NCBI GenBank assembly: GCA_948144175.1 | Contig: CANXME010000213.1 | Coordinates: forward strand, 2,814,501 to 2,878,500 | Direction of reading: 5' to 3' | Length of the DNA stretch: 64,000 bases | Source of the DNA: Closterium sp. NIES-65 | Lineage: Eukaryota > Streptophyta > Zygnematophyceae > Desmidiales > Closteriaceae | Shown here: positions 1 to 13,108 of the stretch, one piece after another | Numbering within the stretch: the stretch's first letter is position 1 | Layout: each line of letters opens with the position of its first letter | The notes under the pieces: generated by a model | What the model was told of the DNA's origin: nothing | The model's input: only the letters and a program-made list of their open reading frames with translations | The model's database searches: none | Position numbers and translations under genes: made by a program

Positions 1-3000
1 CGACGAACTTGGTGAGTGGTGCTGACCTCCAGGATGCGGGTGTCCACCAGTTCACCCCTGCTCGTCAGCGGGTGACCCACTGTACGGAGGCGGATACAGG
101 TCGCCACCTGGCTACGTTTACACGTCGGCCGGGGTCGAGCCTGTACACACTGACCACTGCTTCTCCTCCAGGTACTGCGTCTGGTGGGGTCCTTTCGTCT
201 GGTCAGGTGTTTGCTGCAGCGTCCAAGTCTGGTCCTGAGTCTGCCCCTTGTTCGTGTCGTCGTCTGTCTCACGAGACCCTCCTCTGGCACCACCGCCTTG
301 GCCACCCCTCTCTGCTTCGGCTCAGAGGCATGGCCTCGCGGGTCCTTGTGTCTGGTCTTCCCCGGTCCCTCCCTCCCCTTCCTCCGGGCCTTGGCCCTGC
401 CTGTGTCCCCTGTGTCGAGGGGCGCCAGCGTGCTGCCCCTCACTCCTCCCAGTTTCCTCCGACAGAGGCCCCGTTGCAGACGCTTCACATGGACGTGTGG
501 GGCCCAGCCCGCGTCCGTGGACAGGGTCAGGAGCGCTACTTCCTGCTGGTGGTTGACGACTACTCGCGTTACACCACAGTCTTCCCCTTGCGCAGCAAGG
601 GTGAGGTCACTGAGGTGTTGATCGACTGGATCCGCGCAGCTCGTCTTCAGCTTCGGAGGAGCTTTGGCTCTGACTTCCCTGTTTTGCGTCTGCACTCGGA
701 CAGAGGCGGAGAGTTCTCCTCTGCCCTCCTGAGTGCCTACTGTCGTGTGCGAGGCATCCGTCAGACCTTCACGCTTCCGGACTCACCACAGCAGAATGGG
801 ATCGCTGAGCGCCGCATTGGCATGGTTATGGACGTCGCTCGTACGTCCATGATGCATGCGGCTGCTCCCCATTTTCTGTGGCCGTTTGCGGTACGCTGCG
901 CACCAGATCAACCTCCACCCCAGGGTCTCTCGACCGGAGACCTCCCCAGCTCTGCTGTGGACGGGGAAGGTTGGCGATGCGTCGGCGTTCCGGGTCTGGG
1001 GATCTCGGGCGTTTGTTCGCGACCTCTCTGCGGACAAGCTGTCCCCTCGTGCTTCTCCCTGCGTCTTCCTCGGGTTCCCCCCCGACGCCCCTGGGTGGCA
1101 GTTTTACCACCCCACCTCTCGACGTGTTCTGTCCTCCCAGGACGTCACGTTCGACGAGTCGGTACCCTACTACCGCCTCTTCCCCTACCGCACTCCGTCC
1201 CTCCCCCCACCCCCGCTCTTCTTGGTACCAGGTCCCCCCCCAGTAGTCCCCCTCCCCCCTCAGGGTCCTGCCCCTTCAGGTGTGTCTCAGGTAGACGCGG
1301 TCGAGCCTGTCGAGGTCACTGGTGACTCTGGTGCTGCTGCGGGAGCTGAGCCTGGGGGTGCGGAGTCTGGGGGTGCTGGGCCTGGGGGTGCTGAGCCTGG
1401 AGGTGTCGAGCGTGGGGGTGCTGAGCCTGGGGGTGCTGTGCCTGGGGGTGCTGAGCCTGGGGGTGCTGTGCCTGGGGGTGCTGTGTCTAGGGGTACTGAG
1501 CCTGGAGGTGCTGAGCCCGGAGGTGCCGAGCCTGGTAGTGCTGTGCCTGGGGGTGCTTCGTCTCGCCGGGAGCCGCTCTCTCCACAGGAGCTGCGTGAGT
1601 GGTTTGCCCGGCGCTGGAGGCGTGCTGCTGGTGCTGGTGGTTCTTCGGCTGCGGAGGGTGCTGCTGCCACGCGACCTGGCGGTGCTCGTCCTGTGGGTGC
1701 TGGAGCTGCTGGGTCTGAGGGTTCTCCTGGAGCTGGTCCTGCTGAGGACGTTGGCGCTGAGCCTGCGGTTGGTGGTCCGACTGACGGTGCTCCTGGTACT
1801 GCTGCTGGAGGTTCTGGAGCTTCTGGTGGTTCTACTGGAGGTGCTGCTGGAGTGGGTGCTCCGGCCGGAGCTGCTGGTTCTGTTCCTGCTGTTTCTGGCG
1901 TCGCCGCGCGGTCTCGACCGTACTTCGTTCCGCTCCTGCAGCAGGTTCTTGGTCTTGCTCCTCCTCCTCCTCCCTTAGAGGGTCCGCAGCCTGTCCGGTC
2001 ACAGCCACAGCTACAGCCTGCCTCCCCTTTGCCTGCTCCTTCTCCCTACGCTGGTCCGACTGGAGGCCTTACTGAGCGTCGTGAGCCTGCGTCTCGTCCT
2101 GCGTCTCCTGTTCGTACTGAGCGCGCTAGTGGTCGCGGGTCGCGTCAGCGTCCTCCTCCTGTCCCTGGCACGCACCGGATGTCACTGCGTCCGTCCACTG
2201 CTCCTCTGCGTGCCCCTTTGCCTTCTCCTCCTGCTTCCTCTCTTCCTGCTCTTGCCGACCCCGAGTCGGACTCTCTTCGTGCTGCCAGTCCTACTGTCAC
2301 GCGTCTCCTTGCTACTGCTGTCACTGACCCCTCCTTCGAGTCGTCTGCTGCGTCTGCCCTTGTCACTGAGCTTGTCGACTTTGCTGCGCGCTGTCGTCTA
2401 GACTACGCTGCTCGTCTTGTCGCTGAGTCTGCGTCCGCCTGTCCTCCGTCCGTCGGGGGTGAGTGTGCCCTCGGCACGGACGTCCTAGAGGACAGGCAGG
2501 AGGAGTTCCAGTGTCTAGCCGCTGCTTCACCTCGTCTCGCGTCTGTACTGCTAGCCCCTGAGGGAGACCCGGATGCACTAGACATCCCGACTCCGCGTTC
2601 TTACGCGGAGGCCGTAGAGGGTCCCTACTCCTCTCAGTGGCAGGCAGCTATGGATGCAGAGATGGCTTCCTGGAAGTCCACAGGCACCTACGTTGACGCG
2701 GTTCCCCCTCCTGGGGCGAACATCGTCAGTGGCATGTGGATCTTCAGGGTGAAGCGGCCGCCGGGCTCCCCGCCTGTCTTCAAGGCGCGTTACGTGGCTC
2801 GTGGCTTCAGTCAGCGGCAGGGAGTTGACTACTTTCAGACCTTCTCTCCCACCCCGAAGATGACCACTCTTCGGGTGCTACTGCACATTGCCGCTCAGCG
2901 CGACTACGAGCTTCACTCTCTCGACTTCAGCACTGCGTTCCTGCAGGGTAGCCTGCACGAGGAGATCTGGCTGCGCCGTCCGCCTCGCTTCACTGGGACT

Positions 3001-4440
3001 TTCTCTCCTGGCACCCAGTGGAGCCTCCGACGGCCAGTCTACGGTCTCCGCCAGGCACCGCGTGAGTGGCACGACACACTGAGGACTACGCTTGCGGCTC
3101 TTGGGTTTGCTCCTTCTACTGCTGACCCGTCGCTGTTTCTTCGCACCGACACTTCCCTGCCGCCGTTCTACATCCTCGTGTACGTCGACGACTTGGTCTT
3201 TGCCACAGCGGACACTGCTGGACTCGCCTACGTGAAGTCCGAGCTGCTGAAGAGACACACGTGCACAGACCTGGGTGAACTGCGTAGCTACCTTGGCTTG
3301 CAGATCACTCGGGACAGAGCACGCCGCACCATTACCCTGACTCAGTCACACATGGTGCAGCAGGTCCTTCAGCGCTTCGGCTTCACGTACTCCTCGCCTC
3401 AGGCCACTCCTCTGCCTACTCGCCACTCACTCTCAGCTCTGCCTTCGGATGAGTCCGTAGAGTCGAGTGGTCCGTATGCAGAGCTTGTTGGCTGCCTCAT
3501 GTACCTGATGACCTGCACACGACCTGACCTTGCATACCCTCTGAGCATCCTTGCACGCTATGTTGCTCCTGGGAGACACCGACCAGAGCACATGGCTGCA
3601 GCGAAGAGGGTATTGCGCTACCTGTGCAGTACGTCGGGCATGGGGCTAGTGCTTGGAGGGCGGAGTCCAGTGGTCCTTACAGGGCACGCAGACGCTTCTT
3701 GGGCTGACGACCAGGCTACGCAGCGGTCGTCACAGGGTTACACCTTCAGCCTTGGTTCCGGCTCTGTCTCGTGGCGGTCTACTCGCTCGTCTTCGGTTCT
3801 CGGCTCCAGTTGTGAGGCTGAGATCTACGCCGGGGCCATGGCTGCACAGGAGCTTCGCTGGCTCACCTACCTGCTGACTGACCTTGGAGAGCCGCCTCGT
3901 TCTCCTCCAGTGCTGTACGTAGACAACAAGGCCATGCTGGCCTTGTGTCGAGAGCAGCGCTTGGAGCACAGAACGAAGCACATTGCTCTCCGCTACTTCC
4001 TTGCTCGTGAGCTGCAGCAGCGTGGTCAGTTGCGACTTGCTTACGTGGCCTCTGAGGCCAACACTGCTGATGTGTTCACCAAGGTACTTGCGCCTTGTGA
4101 CCATCAACGCTTTTGTACCCAGCTGGGTCTTGTACCTGTCTTGCCTCACTTGCTCTCTTCTTGACTTTACTTGTACTTTGACATATATATACCTGCACTT
4201 GCTTGTCTAGTTTTATATATATGTCTGTACTCCTGCATGTGAACTGGCCTCTGGCCCTGCTCTTGTGCTCGGACTGTGTGGTGACTTTGTGATCCACCCT
4301 GAGCTTGTTTTGCTTTGCTTGACTGGTCTTGTGACCCCTTGTTCTCCCCCACTTTGCCTATGGGGGTGTGTCGGAACATTATAGCTGTACCCCATATGGG
4401 GTACAGGTTGCTAGGGTTTGCTATTTGTACCAATTTCTGA
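1..4440 (+). mobile_element. Ty1/copia retrotransposon fossil, 5' end outside the window
   Basis: In order: a GAG-pre-integrase zinc-finger region (HHRLGHPSL, then a CxxC) near 270-430; an integrase core with DVWGP near 490 and SDRGGEF near 698; a Gly/Ala/Pro/Glu-rich linker made of 15-bp repeats at about 1330-1560; a copia-type reverse transcriptase (YVDDLVF near 3180); RNase H (YVDNKAM near 3917); a purine tract at 4360-4368; and the start of a 3' LTR at about 4369 (TGTCGG). LTR text downstream of 4369 is similar to that after 30592, so this element and the one at 28.7-30.7 kb belong to one family. It is not intact: about one break, and its 5' part is cut by the window edge. No age can be given because no LTR pair is present. 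Confidence 0.9.
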
Positions 4441-7400
4441 CTTAGTCATTTCATTCCTGTTCAGTTAGTTTCACAGAACGCACCAACGCGCTTGCCGTCC
4501 TGCAAACACAAGCCACAACACTTGAGTCAGCACCCGTCATCGAAACAACAACTGCACCCGTCACAACACCAACAACCACCGAACCTGCAATTGAAGAACC
4601 AACCGTCGTCGCGGAACAACCTGCCGAAACTCCACAGCTCGGTCCCTCCGTCGCACCTCCACCTCTCATCATCGACACGCCACCGACAGCCGCCCAACAG
4701 TTAACGCCAGCACCACGCGCCGTTCATCGAAGTGCAGCAACACACGCCGCCCTCTTCGCTAACGCAGACTTCTATCGACGCTCCGTAGGTCACAGCGCCT
4801 CCGAAGACATCTGGCATCAACGTCTTGGACATCCTGGAAACACAACACTCTACAATACAATACGAGCCGGAGTGTTAGACAAGAACGCCCTACTTCTTCC
4901 CAACGGACGTGAACTCGAACGACCACGCGGCACCTGCTTCATCTGCCCGGAAGCAGATCTGCCTCACCAACCGTTCCCGTCACACCACAATCCGAGCGCC
5001 CCCGCTTATCAACCACTCGAGAAAGTCTACAGCGACATACTATACATACCTCGAACTGAAGGACGTGAAGATCTGAACTACGTCATCACCTTCATCGACG
5101 CCGCAACGCGATATGTCTGGCACGTCAACTTACCGTCACGAGACATGGCTCTAGAAGCCTTCATAGCCTGGCTACCTGTCGCTGAAAGAGAGTCAGGAGC
5201 GAAACAGAAGAGTTTTCAGTCAGATGGCGCAAAGGAGTACCAGTCAAACAGCTTCACACAGTTCTTGGCAGAAAGAGGCATCAAACGCCTCATCTCTCTT
5301 CCTTACGCTCACCAACAGTAGGGTGTGGCAGAAAGGATGAACAGGACCCTGCAGACAACCATGCGAAAGCTGCTACGTGGAACTCGACTGCCCAACTCAG
5401 AATGGCCAACAGCGATGGACCACGCTGTCCTCCTGCACAACTTGTTGTCCTCGTCTTCACTGCCCAACTACGCATCTCTGCACCTGTTGTGGACTGGGAA
5501 GCTGGGCAGCACAAAAATGTTACGAGTTTTTGGGTGTATGGTACAGTACCGCCCACACACTGCACGCGCAGGGAGATTCTCGCAACGTGCACAGTGGGGT
5601 CTACACCTCGGGCTAGCAAAATATTTCGAAGCATGGCGAATCTTCGACGTCCACACAAAGGAAACAGTAGCAGCACGTGACGTTATCTTCTACGAGCGAC
5701 TCACCCTCAACCATTACCTGGACAACATCGCACGCCACGTCGACCCCACCGGCGGATTTTCTGGTTCCCGAGCCTTCGCTTCACCCTCCGATGCTGCTGA
5801 CTGGGAAGAAGAGAACGTCGACGGCGCCTCCGAAGCTGCTGGACCCCTTCCTTACTGCTCCGTCCCAATCCCCATGGACAAGGAAAACCCTCGCGACAGT
5901 AACAATGCCGACGCCTACTACCTTTTCGCCGACAATGGTTACGTAACACCCCAACCCGTCAACACCGACATCTCTGAAAGATACGGCCCCGGATTCGCAC
6001 CTGATCCTGAAGCGGGAGACGAAGCAGTCTATCCCGAGGACCCTTTGCTGAATCGTCACACCCCCAGCGGACTCCAAGTCCTGGGACTCGTCGCTGCAGT
6101 GCACGGGCCTTCGTCGCCACCTGAAGAGCCTCGCTCTGTCAAGCAGGCTCTGGGGGGGGAACACAAAGAAAAATGGCGCGAAGCCATGGAAAAGGAGTTA
6201 AAAGCGCTCTCAGACCGCAACACCTGGAAGATCGTCCCTGCATCACTCGCAGAAGACAAACCCATTCTCTCCGGAAAATGGGTATTCCGGATCAAAACCA
6301 ACTCCGACGGAACCATCAAACGGTTTAAAGCTCGATGGGTCGTCCGCGGATTCGACCAAGAGTATGGTCGCGATTTCACTGAAACCTTCGCACCAGTCAG
6401 TCGACATACTTCCCTGCGCATACTCCTCGCCATCGCCGCCTCACGCCGCCGCCCACTCCGACAAATCGATGTCGCCAATGCCTTTCTATACGCCCCAGTC
6501 GACGCTGAAATCTTCGTCGAACAGCCCCACGGGTTCGTCGACGACCCTTCCCTCGTCTGCCAACTACTTAAATCACTATACGGAATTAAGCAGGCACCGC
6601 GACTCTGGCAGCAGTACCTGCACGCACGACTCAAACGCATCGGATTCAACCAATTGCCCCATGACCAGGGCATGTATCGTCTCACTCGCGACAACGACTA
6701 CGTTCTGCTAATCGTCTACGTCGACGATTTGCTTTACATCGGGTCAACTACCACCATCGTCACCTGGTTCAAAAAGGAGCTTCAGACAGATCTCTCCCTC
6801 ACAGTCTCACCCAACGTCACGCAGTATCTAGGGCTCAACATCCTCGATGAAGACAACACTATTCGTCTCAGCGCCTCAAAATACGCAAGCACTATCGCCG
6901 AACGCTTCTGCATCACACCGACGCACGTCGCAACACCCTACAGTCACCTATCGCTCGATCCAACCGAAGAAACCAACTCACTGCCGTCTGCTGAAATCCA
7001 GGAATATCAACAGAAACTGGGCTGCCTACTCTTTGCCGCCATTACGTGCCGACCGGACTTATCCTACAGCGCCAGTCAACTAGCGACCTACCTCAAGCGC
7101 CCAGAACAACGTCACCTCAAGGAACTCAACCGCGCCCTTCTCTACTTCATCTCGACGCCAATAGTTGGCTTAACATATCACAAGAACACGACGACCGACC
7201 TAAAACTACTCGGCTACGTCGACGCTGATCATGCTGCTGATCGTGTCGATCGTCGCTCTCGCACCGGCTACATCTACCGTCTTGAGCCCGTCGGAACTAT
7301 CTCCTGGCAATCAAGTAAGCAGGAACTCGTCGCACTATCATCTGCTGAAGCAGAGTATATTGCTCTCTGCACTGCTACCAAGGAGGGCCTGTACCTGCGC

Positions 7401-8125
7401 GAACTGCTGGAAGAAGCGAAAATTGCGAAAGTACCCAGCTTCTCGCTTTTCTGCGACAACCAGTCCGCGATACGGATCGCGAACAAGAATGGCTTCGCCA
7501 ACAGAACCAAGCATATCGTACTGCGATACTTCTTCGTGAAAGACGAAATTGAGAAAGGAAAACTCCAGCTGGATTACTGCCCAACCACCGAGATGGCAGC
7601 AGATTATCTCACCAAGAAGCTACCAAAGGGGAAATTCGAGTACTGCATACTGCTCACCGGATTGGACCACGTCACCGAAGCTGACCACGTCGACACTCCA
7701 GAAACGAAGGGGAGTGTTGGGAAAATAAACGCATGACTTAGTGCGTTTCTGTAGTATCGAACCTCACCCGATACTGAAGCACAACAAAAGGAGTACGAAG
7801 TCGAAAAGGCGCGTACCACATCAAACCGCAACTGTAGGTTGCGAGCTGTCACCGCCTGGAGGTTACGTAACAGCAAGCGACGCTTCAGTGAACAGTAACC
7901 ACCTCGATAGTCGAAGCGTTACGCGTCTCGATAAACATAACCGCTTCTTGTAATCTATCCTTTCTATATATTCCTGTATGCCCTTTGCTTTAATCAATTA
8001 CTTGTTCTCACATACCAGCACAAGTACATTCACTCAAGACTTCCGCTGTGCTACTCTAGCACCTACTAGCCTATTCTCTGCAAAGATCCTAAGGCTGAAA
8101 TTCTCAGCCCAACAGCCTGTATAAC
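4440..8125 (+). mobile_element. Second Ty1/copia fossil of a different family
   Basis: Integrase zinc-finger and core region (WHQRLGHPG near 4812, SDGAKEY near 5222), then reverse transcriptase (YVDDLLYIG near 6718) and RNase H (CDNQSAIR near 7453). A purine tract at 7707-7714 is followed by a 3' LTR that starts with TGTTGG at 7715 and may end near 8125 (ending in AACA; the exact end is uncertain). Codon use is less GC-rich than in the upstream element, and the family is different. The 5' LTR and gag are absent, and its interior begins immediately after the LTR start of the upstream element. It is 5'-truncated with about one internal break. Confidence 0.87.
7715..8125 (+). repeat. 3' LTR of the second copia element
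   Basis: Begins TGTTGG directly after the purine-rich tract AAGGGGAG. The end is placed at a CA near 8125 by inference; an end near 8158 is also possible. No second copy is in the window for comparison. Confidence 0.55.
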
Positions 8126-9963
8126 ATGAGTTGACTCGAGTTATAGGCTTGCCACCAATGTTTGCACCAGACAAGATACAGTAGCCGCAGCTACATTATT
8201 CAGCTCAATCCGCAATACGCCAGAGTCGTCGCGAGCTTTGAGTGTGAGTTAGAACTATCGTTTTTCAATAATTGCAATGCAAAACAAGTGCGTACATCAG
8301 ATGGTAGCGACAGTATATTCATAATGCATGAGCGAAAATTAGACCACATATGTTACCTTTCCTGTGGCAGAAACAGTTTCAACTGTGGTATTCATTTAGG
8401 CTGTGAATGTTATAACAGAGTTAGCTCTGCTACGTATTCCCGTATAAACGGTTCGTCCAGCTATTGGTTCTGTCATTTTCTGTCGCACGTGTACAGGTAC
8501 ACGTCACGTCACACTGTCAAACGCTGGTATCACACGCTCTCCACGTCAATCATCACACCTGCTTACTCAGCCCGCCTGCCATCACATCCTCGTGTGCCCA
8601 AACAAAGCTTTGTGGGAGCTGCTCTTGAGAGATGCGGAATTGTTAGGCCAAATTCAGACTGTACCCACCCACAAACTTGAATGGTCAGGTAGTTATGTTA
8701 ATGCTACAGTATTACCTGAGAGCAAGAACCTCCTCTTCTAGATTTCAAAAGCTGGTAGCCCCTGGCTCAAACTATGTAGCGCCAAATTATACCCTGATTT
8801 CATGAAGTGTTTACGTGTTCCAACCTTGCCAGCAGTTTGTGTTGCTGCTCTATGCTGATGTACTAGTTGATTCAGGACGAAAGTTTGCCAGCAGTCTATG
8901 GCTCTTTGAAGGCTTGTTCTGAGACAAGGGCCCAGTTTGGCACGGGGCTAGGGATGGGCTACAGTCAACCGACCACCCTGGAACCTTCTTTGATAAGCGC
9001 GTGAAAGGCTATCAAGGCTCGATATAAGCGGACTACGCCGAGCCTGACAATAATAGAATGCCAACCAAACACCCCTTTTTTTGCAGGCGTTTTCAGTCGC
9101 CGGAATCTACACCCAACCGAGTTTCTCTGGCAAAGTGCCCATTTTCTGATCCCCCGCACCATGCGGCCTCGAGGCCACGCACTATGCGGGGTATCAGTGA
9201 TCGGGGCAATAAAAAGTGACTGGTCAAATATGCCAGCCAATCACATTATCACGCGAACCATCATGCAACTGGTTACTATCTTCTGCAAAACCCGAAATCT
9301 CGAAAGATGCCATCAATCTACACCCAAATAATGCCAACCAAACACTCAACCCCGTTTTTCTGAATGGCACTGCAGGTACAATCCGATTTCGAAGCTGTTT
9401 CTCGAAGTGCCCAGGCGGCATTTTTTGGGGGCCCATTAGAAATGCCCATCATGGCCATAGTGGCCATGATGCCTGCCAAACAGAGCCAAGGAAAATGTGG
9501 TATCGAACCCTTTGTGAAGCTGTCAAGGTGGCACTGTACAGGCTCCAATCACTTCGTTTGGAGGACCAACTTCCAAACCTGCCCTGCCCGTTTAAAAAAT
9601 CCGTTCTCTCGCATTTACGCTCCATTCATTCCACCGCACGCAAACAAATTCCCGCCGGTGACGAAACTCCTCACCCCAAACCTCGTACAACAACGCCCGT
9701 ACACTTCTCCACTTGTGTAACCTACCACATAGTAAAACATTGCCATTACGCCTGTCAAGAATCGTCTGTCAGGTCTACCACTTTAATCTCTTCCAATCGC
9801 GCGCAAGTCACAGCACAGCATTTGCGAATCGCGCAAGTCGAGTGCACTGCGGCGGGCGTGAGCGACTCCACCTTCTTGAATCACCGCCGCTCCTACTTGC
9901 GGATCTCGGTCCGCGCAAGTCACAGCGCAGCCCTTGCGCTGAACCTCCACCTCAAGAGAAAAA
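8126..9963. other. Gene-free stretch upstream of CK2 alpha
   Basis: No ORF here shows a recognisable domain. The 16-bp word aatgccaaccaaacac occurs near 9057 and again near 9330, each close to atctacaccca, so degraded repeat sequence is likely. The last several hundred bases probably hold the promoter and 5' UTR of the kinase gene, but I can name no specific element. Confidence 0.5.
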
Positions 9964-12900
9964 ATGAGCCTCATATTAGGAGGTGCTACGACTGCTGTAG
10001 CACCCACCATCGCCTCTCATTCTGCTGCGAATCTGTCCTTTCTTTCCTCTTCTCCTCCCACCTCCTCCCTCTTCCCGCACCTTCCAGTCCATTCCCACAA
10101 CCACCATCTCTTCTCGCCCACCCATGTTCTCTTCCCCGCATCGCGGCTTGTCGTCGCGTCATCCTCTGCTTCCCGCTCGGCGCGCCATGCTGCCACTTCA
10201 CCCGCGCCCGTCACTCTCCAATCGCACCACCACTCCCCCGCACCTCTCCCCGCACACTCCCCGTCACCGTCCCCGTTTCCGGAACATTCTCCGTCCGGGA
10301 ACGCGCTTCCGCGCAACTCGGTCAACGCAGTCAACGCCTCCGTCAACGCTGCCTTCAACGCAGACGCATCGCCGTCGGTCTCGTCAGACAGGCAAACATC
10401 CGGCATTTCCGGCGTGATTTCTGGAGTGATTCCGTCAGGAGTACCCTCCACCATGGACGCCACGCATGCCGACCGTCAAGATCTGGCCGGCGACCTACTC
10501 TGGCTGCCGTCCGAGGCTCCGACGGTCGACGGAAACGAGCTCGGACCGCCACCGCCGCCGCCGTCAACGTCATCGTCGCAGTCGAGCCGCTCATTCGCGG
10601 CCCTTCACGTGGCAGATATTTTAAACTTCTTGCACGGTCCTCCCCCGTCGGTGGAAGGCGCACCACGTGTCCCGGAGCCATCTCCGCGTGAGCCGGCGGC
10701 ACCTACGGCGGCGGCAGAGGCGGCGGCTACGTCGTCCCCGTCGACCGTATCGGCCCCGCCTGACCTAGGCACTGCTGCCGTGCCGCCCGTGACGCAGCGA
10801 ACGGAGGTCGCGGCGGCGGGCGGCGCGGCGTCGAGTGCGGGGAGGTGGTCGCGGGTGTACAGCCACGTGAACGAGGAGCGGCCGCGCGAGTACTGGGACT
10901 ACGAGGCAATCCACGTTCCATGGGGGTACGTGGCGCGTGCGGAACAGCGCGCGGTGCGAGTGCGCGCGGTGCGAGCGCGTGTGCGGGCGTTGTGGTTGTA
11001 GGAGTTGGGCCAGGCTGGATAGGGGGTGCCGGCTTACAGTACGAGATGGTGCGCAAGGTGGGACGCGTGACACGGCGGCAAGACTTGTTTCCCCCGCAAC
11101 CCTTCCTCTTCCTCCCTCCCGTCCGTGCTTCCTTCCCCCCATTACCCCTCCCCTCAGCGGCGCTGCAGCGAGCAGGTGGACTACGAGCGGGTGCGCAAGG
11201 TGGGGCGCGGGAAGCAGCAAGACAGGGTCCAGGCTCCCGCACAACCAACCAAACCTCCCTGGCCCTTCCCCCCTCTCCCCCCTCTCCCCCCACCTCCCCC
11301 GCTTGCAGCTAGCAGGCAGGTACGAGCTGGCGCGCAAGGTGGAGCGTTGAAAGTAGCAAGACAGGGTTCAGACTTCCCCAAGACGTCCCCCCAGTTCTTC
11401 CAACCCCTTCCCCCCCCCCTCTTCCTCTACCCCTTGCCCCCTGCAGCGAGCAGGCGGACTACGAGCGGGTGCGCAAGGTGGGGCGCGGGAAGCACAACGA
11501 GGTGTTGGAGGGGGTCAACGAGGCCAAACAGCCCTGAACTCCCCCCCTTCCCCCCCCCCTCCCTTCCCCCCTTGCTGGTGCAGCGAGCAGGCGGACTACG
11601 AGCTAGTGCGCAAGGTGGGGCGCGGCAAGTACAGCGAGGTTTTCGAGGCGCGCACCGTGCGCGGCGGGCAGCGGTGCATCGTTAAAGTGCTCAAGCCCGT
11701 GCGGCGGAAGAAGGTGAGGAATGCGGGGAGGGCGGAGGGGGGGACGGAGAGGGGAGGAGCGGGGAGTGAGGGAATGCGCGGTTGAAAGTGCTCCAGCCTG
11801 TGCGGCGGAAGAAGTGAGGGGGCGGGGAGGGAAAGGGGGGAGAGAAGGAAAGCGGGAGGAGGGGGATGGAAAGGGAGGTGCATCGTCACAGTGCAGATGC
11901 CTGTGCGCAGGAAGACTGTGCGGGCGGGTGGGCGGGCGTGAGGGAATTGGAGGGGGGAGGGCGAGGGCGAGGGGACTACAATAGTCAAGGCACTACCTGT
12001 GAGTTGGTTACCCAAGGGGCGATGCGAGCCCGGCTCGTGCGAGGGTGAAATGGCGCCAATGGAAAGAAAAAGAAATCCATGCCTGTAATGAATGAATCAC
12101 AAATTCCGAGCTCCGTCTCTTCACTCCACTCCACTCCACACCCCTACCCCTACCCCTACCCCTACCCTTCTCCCCGTATCCCATGCACAAGCACCCACCC
12201 ACCACAACGCGCGCCCACCCAACCATTACCTCTACCCGCAAACTGCCTCTTTGTCGGGCGGGCACGACATCATCCTCAAGGCGCCTCTAAAACCGCCTCA
12301 AACCCGCCACCCTCCTCCTCCCCTCAACCCCCGCCCCTGCCCACCACTGCGCACCCGCCCCAACCCCCCCCCCCCCCCCCTCACCCAAACCATCTCCCAC
12401 CGCCTCCCCCCCCCCCCCCCCCCTCCAGATCAAGCGCGAGATCAAGGTGCTGCAGAACCTGGCGGGCGGGCCCAACATCATCTCGCTGCTGGACGTGGTG
12501 CGCGACCCCGTCACTCGCACGCCCTCGCTGGTGTTTGACCTCGTTGACTCGCTTGACTGGAAGCTGCTCTACCCCTCGCTCACCGACCACGACGTCCGCT
12601 ACTACCTCTACCAGCTGCTCCTGGTGCGTGGGGATATGAGTGACGGATGGGGGAGGTGGATGGGGGGAGAGGGGACGTGGTTGTGGGGAGATTTTTTACC
12701 TGCCTGACAGCCGCTTCTCCCCTACCTGCCTTTTCTCTCTCGTCATGCCTCGCGCTGTCTTTCTTTCTTCACAGCCCCGTCCGTCCCTTCCCATCCCGTG
12801 CCGTCTCGTTTCCCACCCACCGTTTTCAGGCTCTGGACTATGCGCATTCACAGGGCATCATGCATCGCGATGTGAAGCCGCACAATGTGATGATCGACCA

Positions 12901-13053
12901 CCAGCGCCGCCAGCTGCGCCTCATAGACTGGGGCCTCGCGGAGTTCTACCACCCGGGCACGGCCTACAACGTGCGCGTCGCCTCCCGGTGCGAGAGTGTT
13001 GATGGGATGGGAGTGAGTGTGTGTGTCCTCGGAACGTGAGGCAGGGGCGTTGC

Positions 13054-13108
<55 letters not shown>

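Noticed and set aside
1287-1670. Pro/Ser-rich minus-strand ORF
   Set aside because: Reverse shadow of the 15-bp repeat linker in the copia fossil.
9216-10691. 491-codon plus-strand ORF overlapping the CK2 first exon
   Set aside because: The other frame continues into conserved CK2 sequence with a matching splice phase; this one has no domain.
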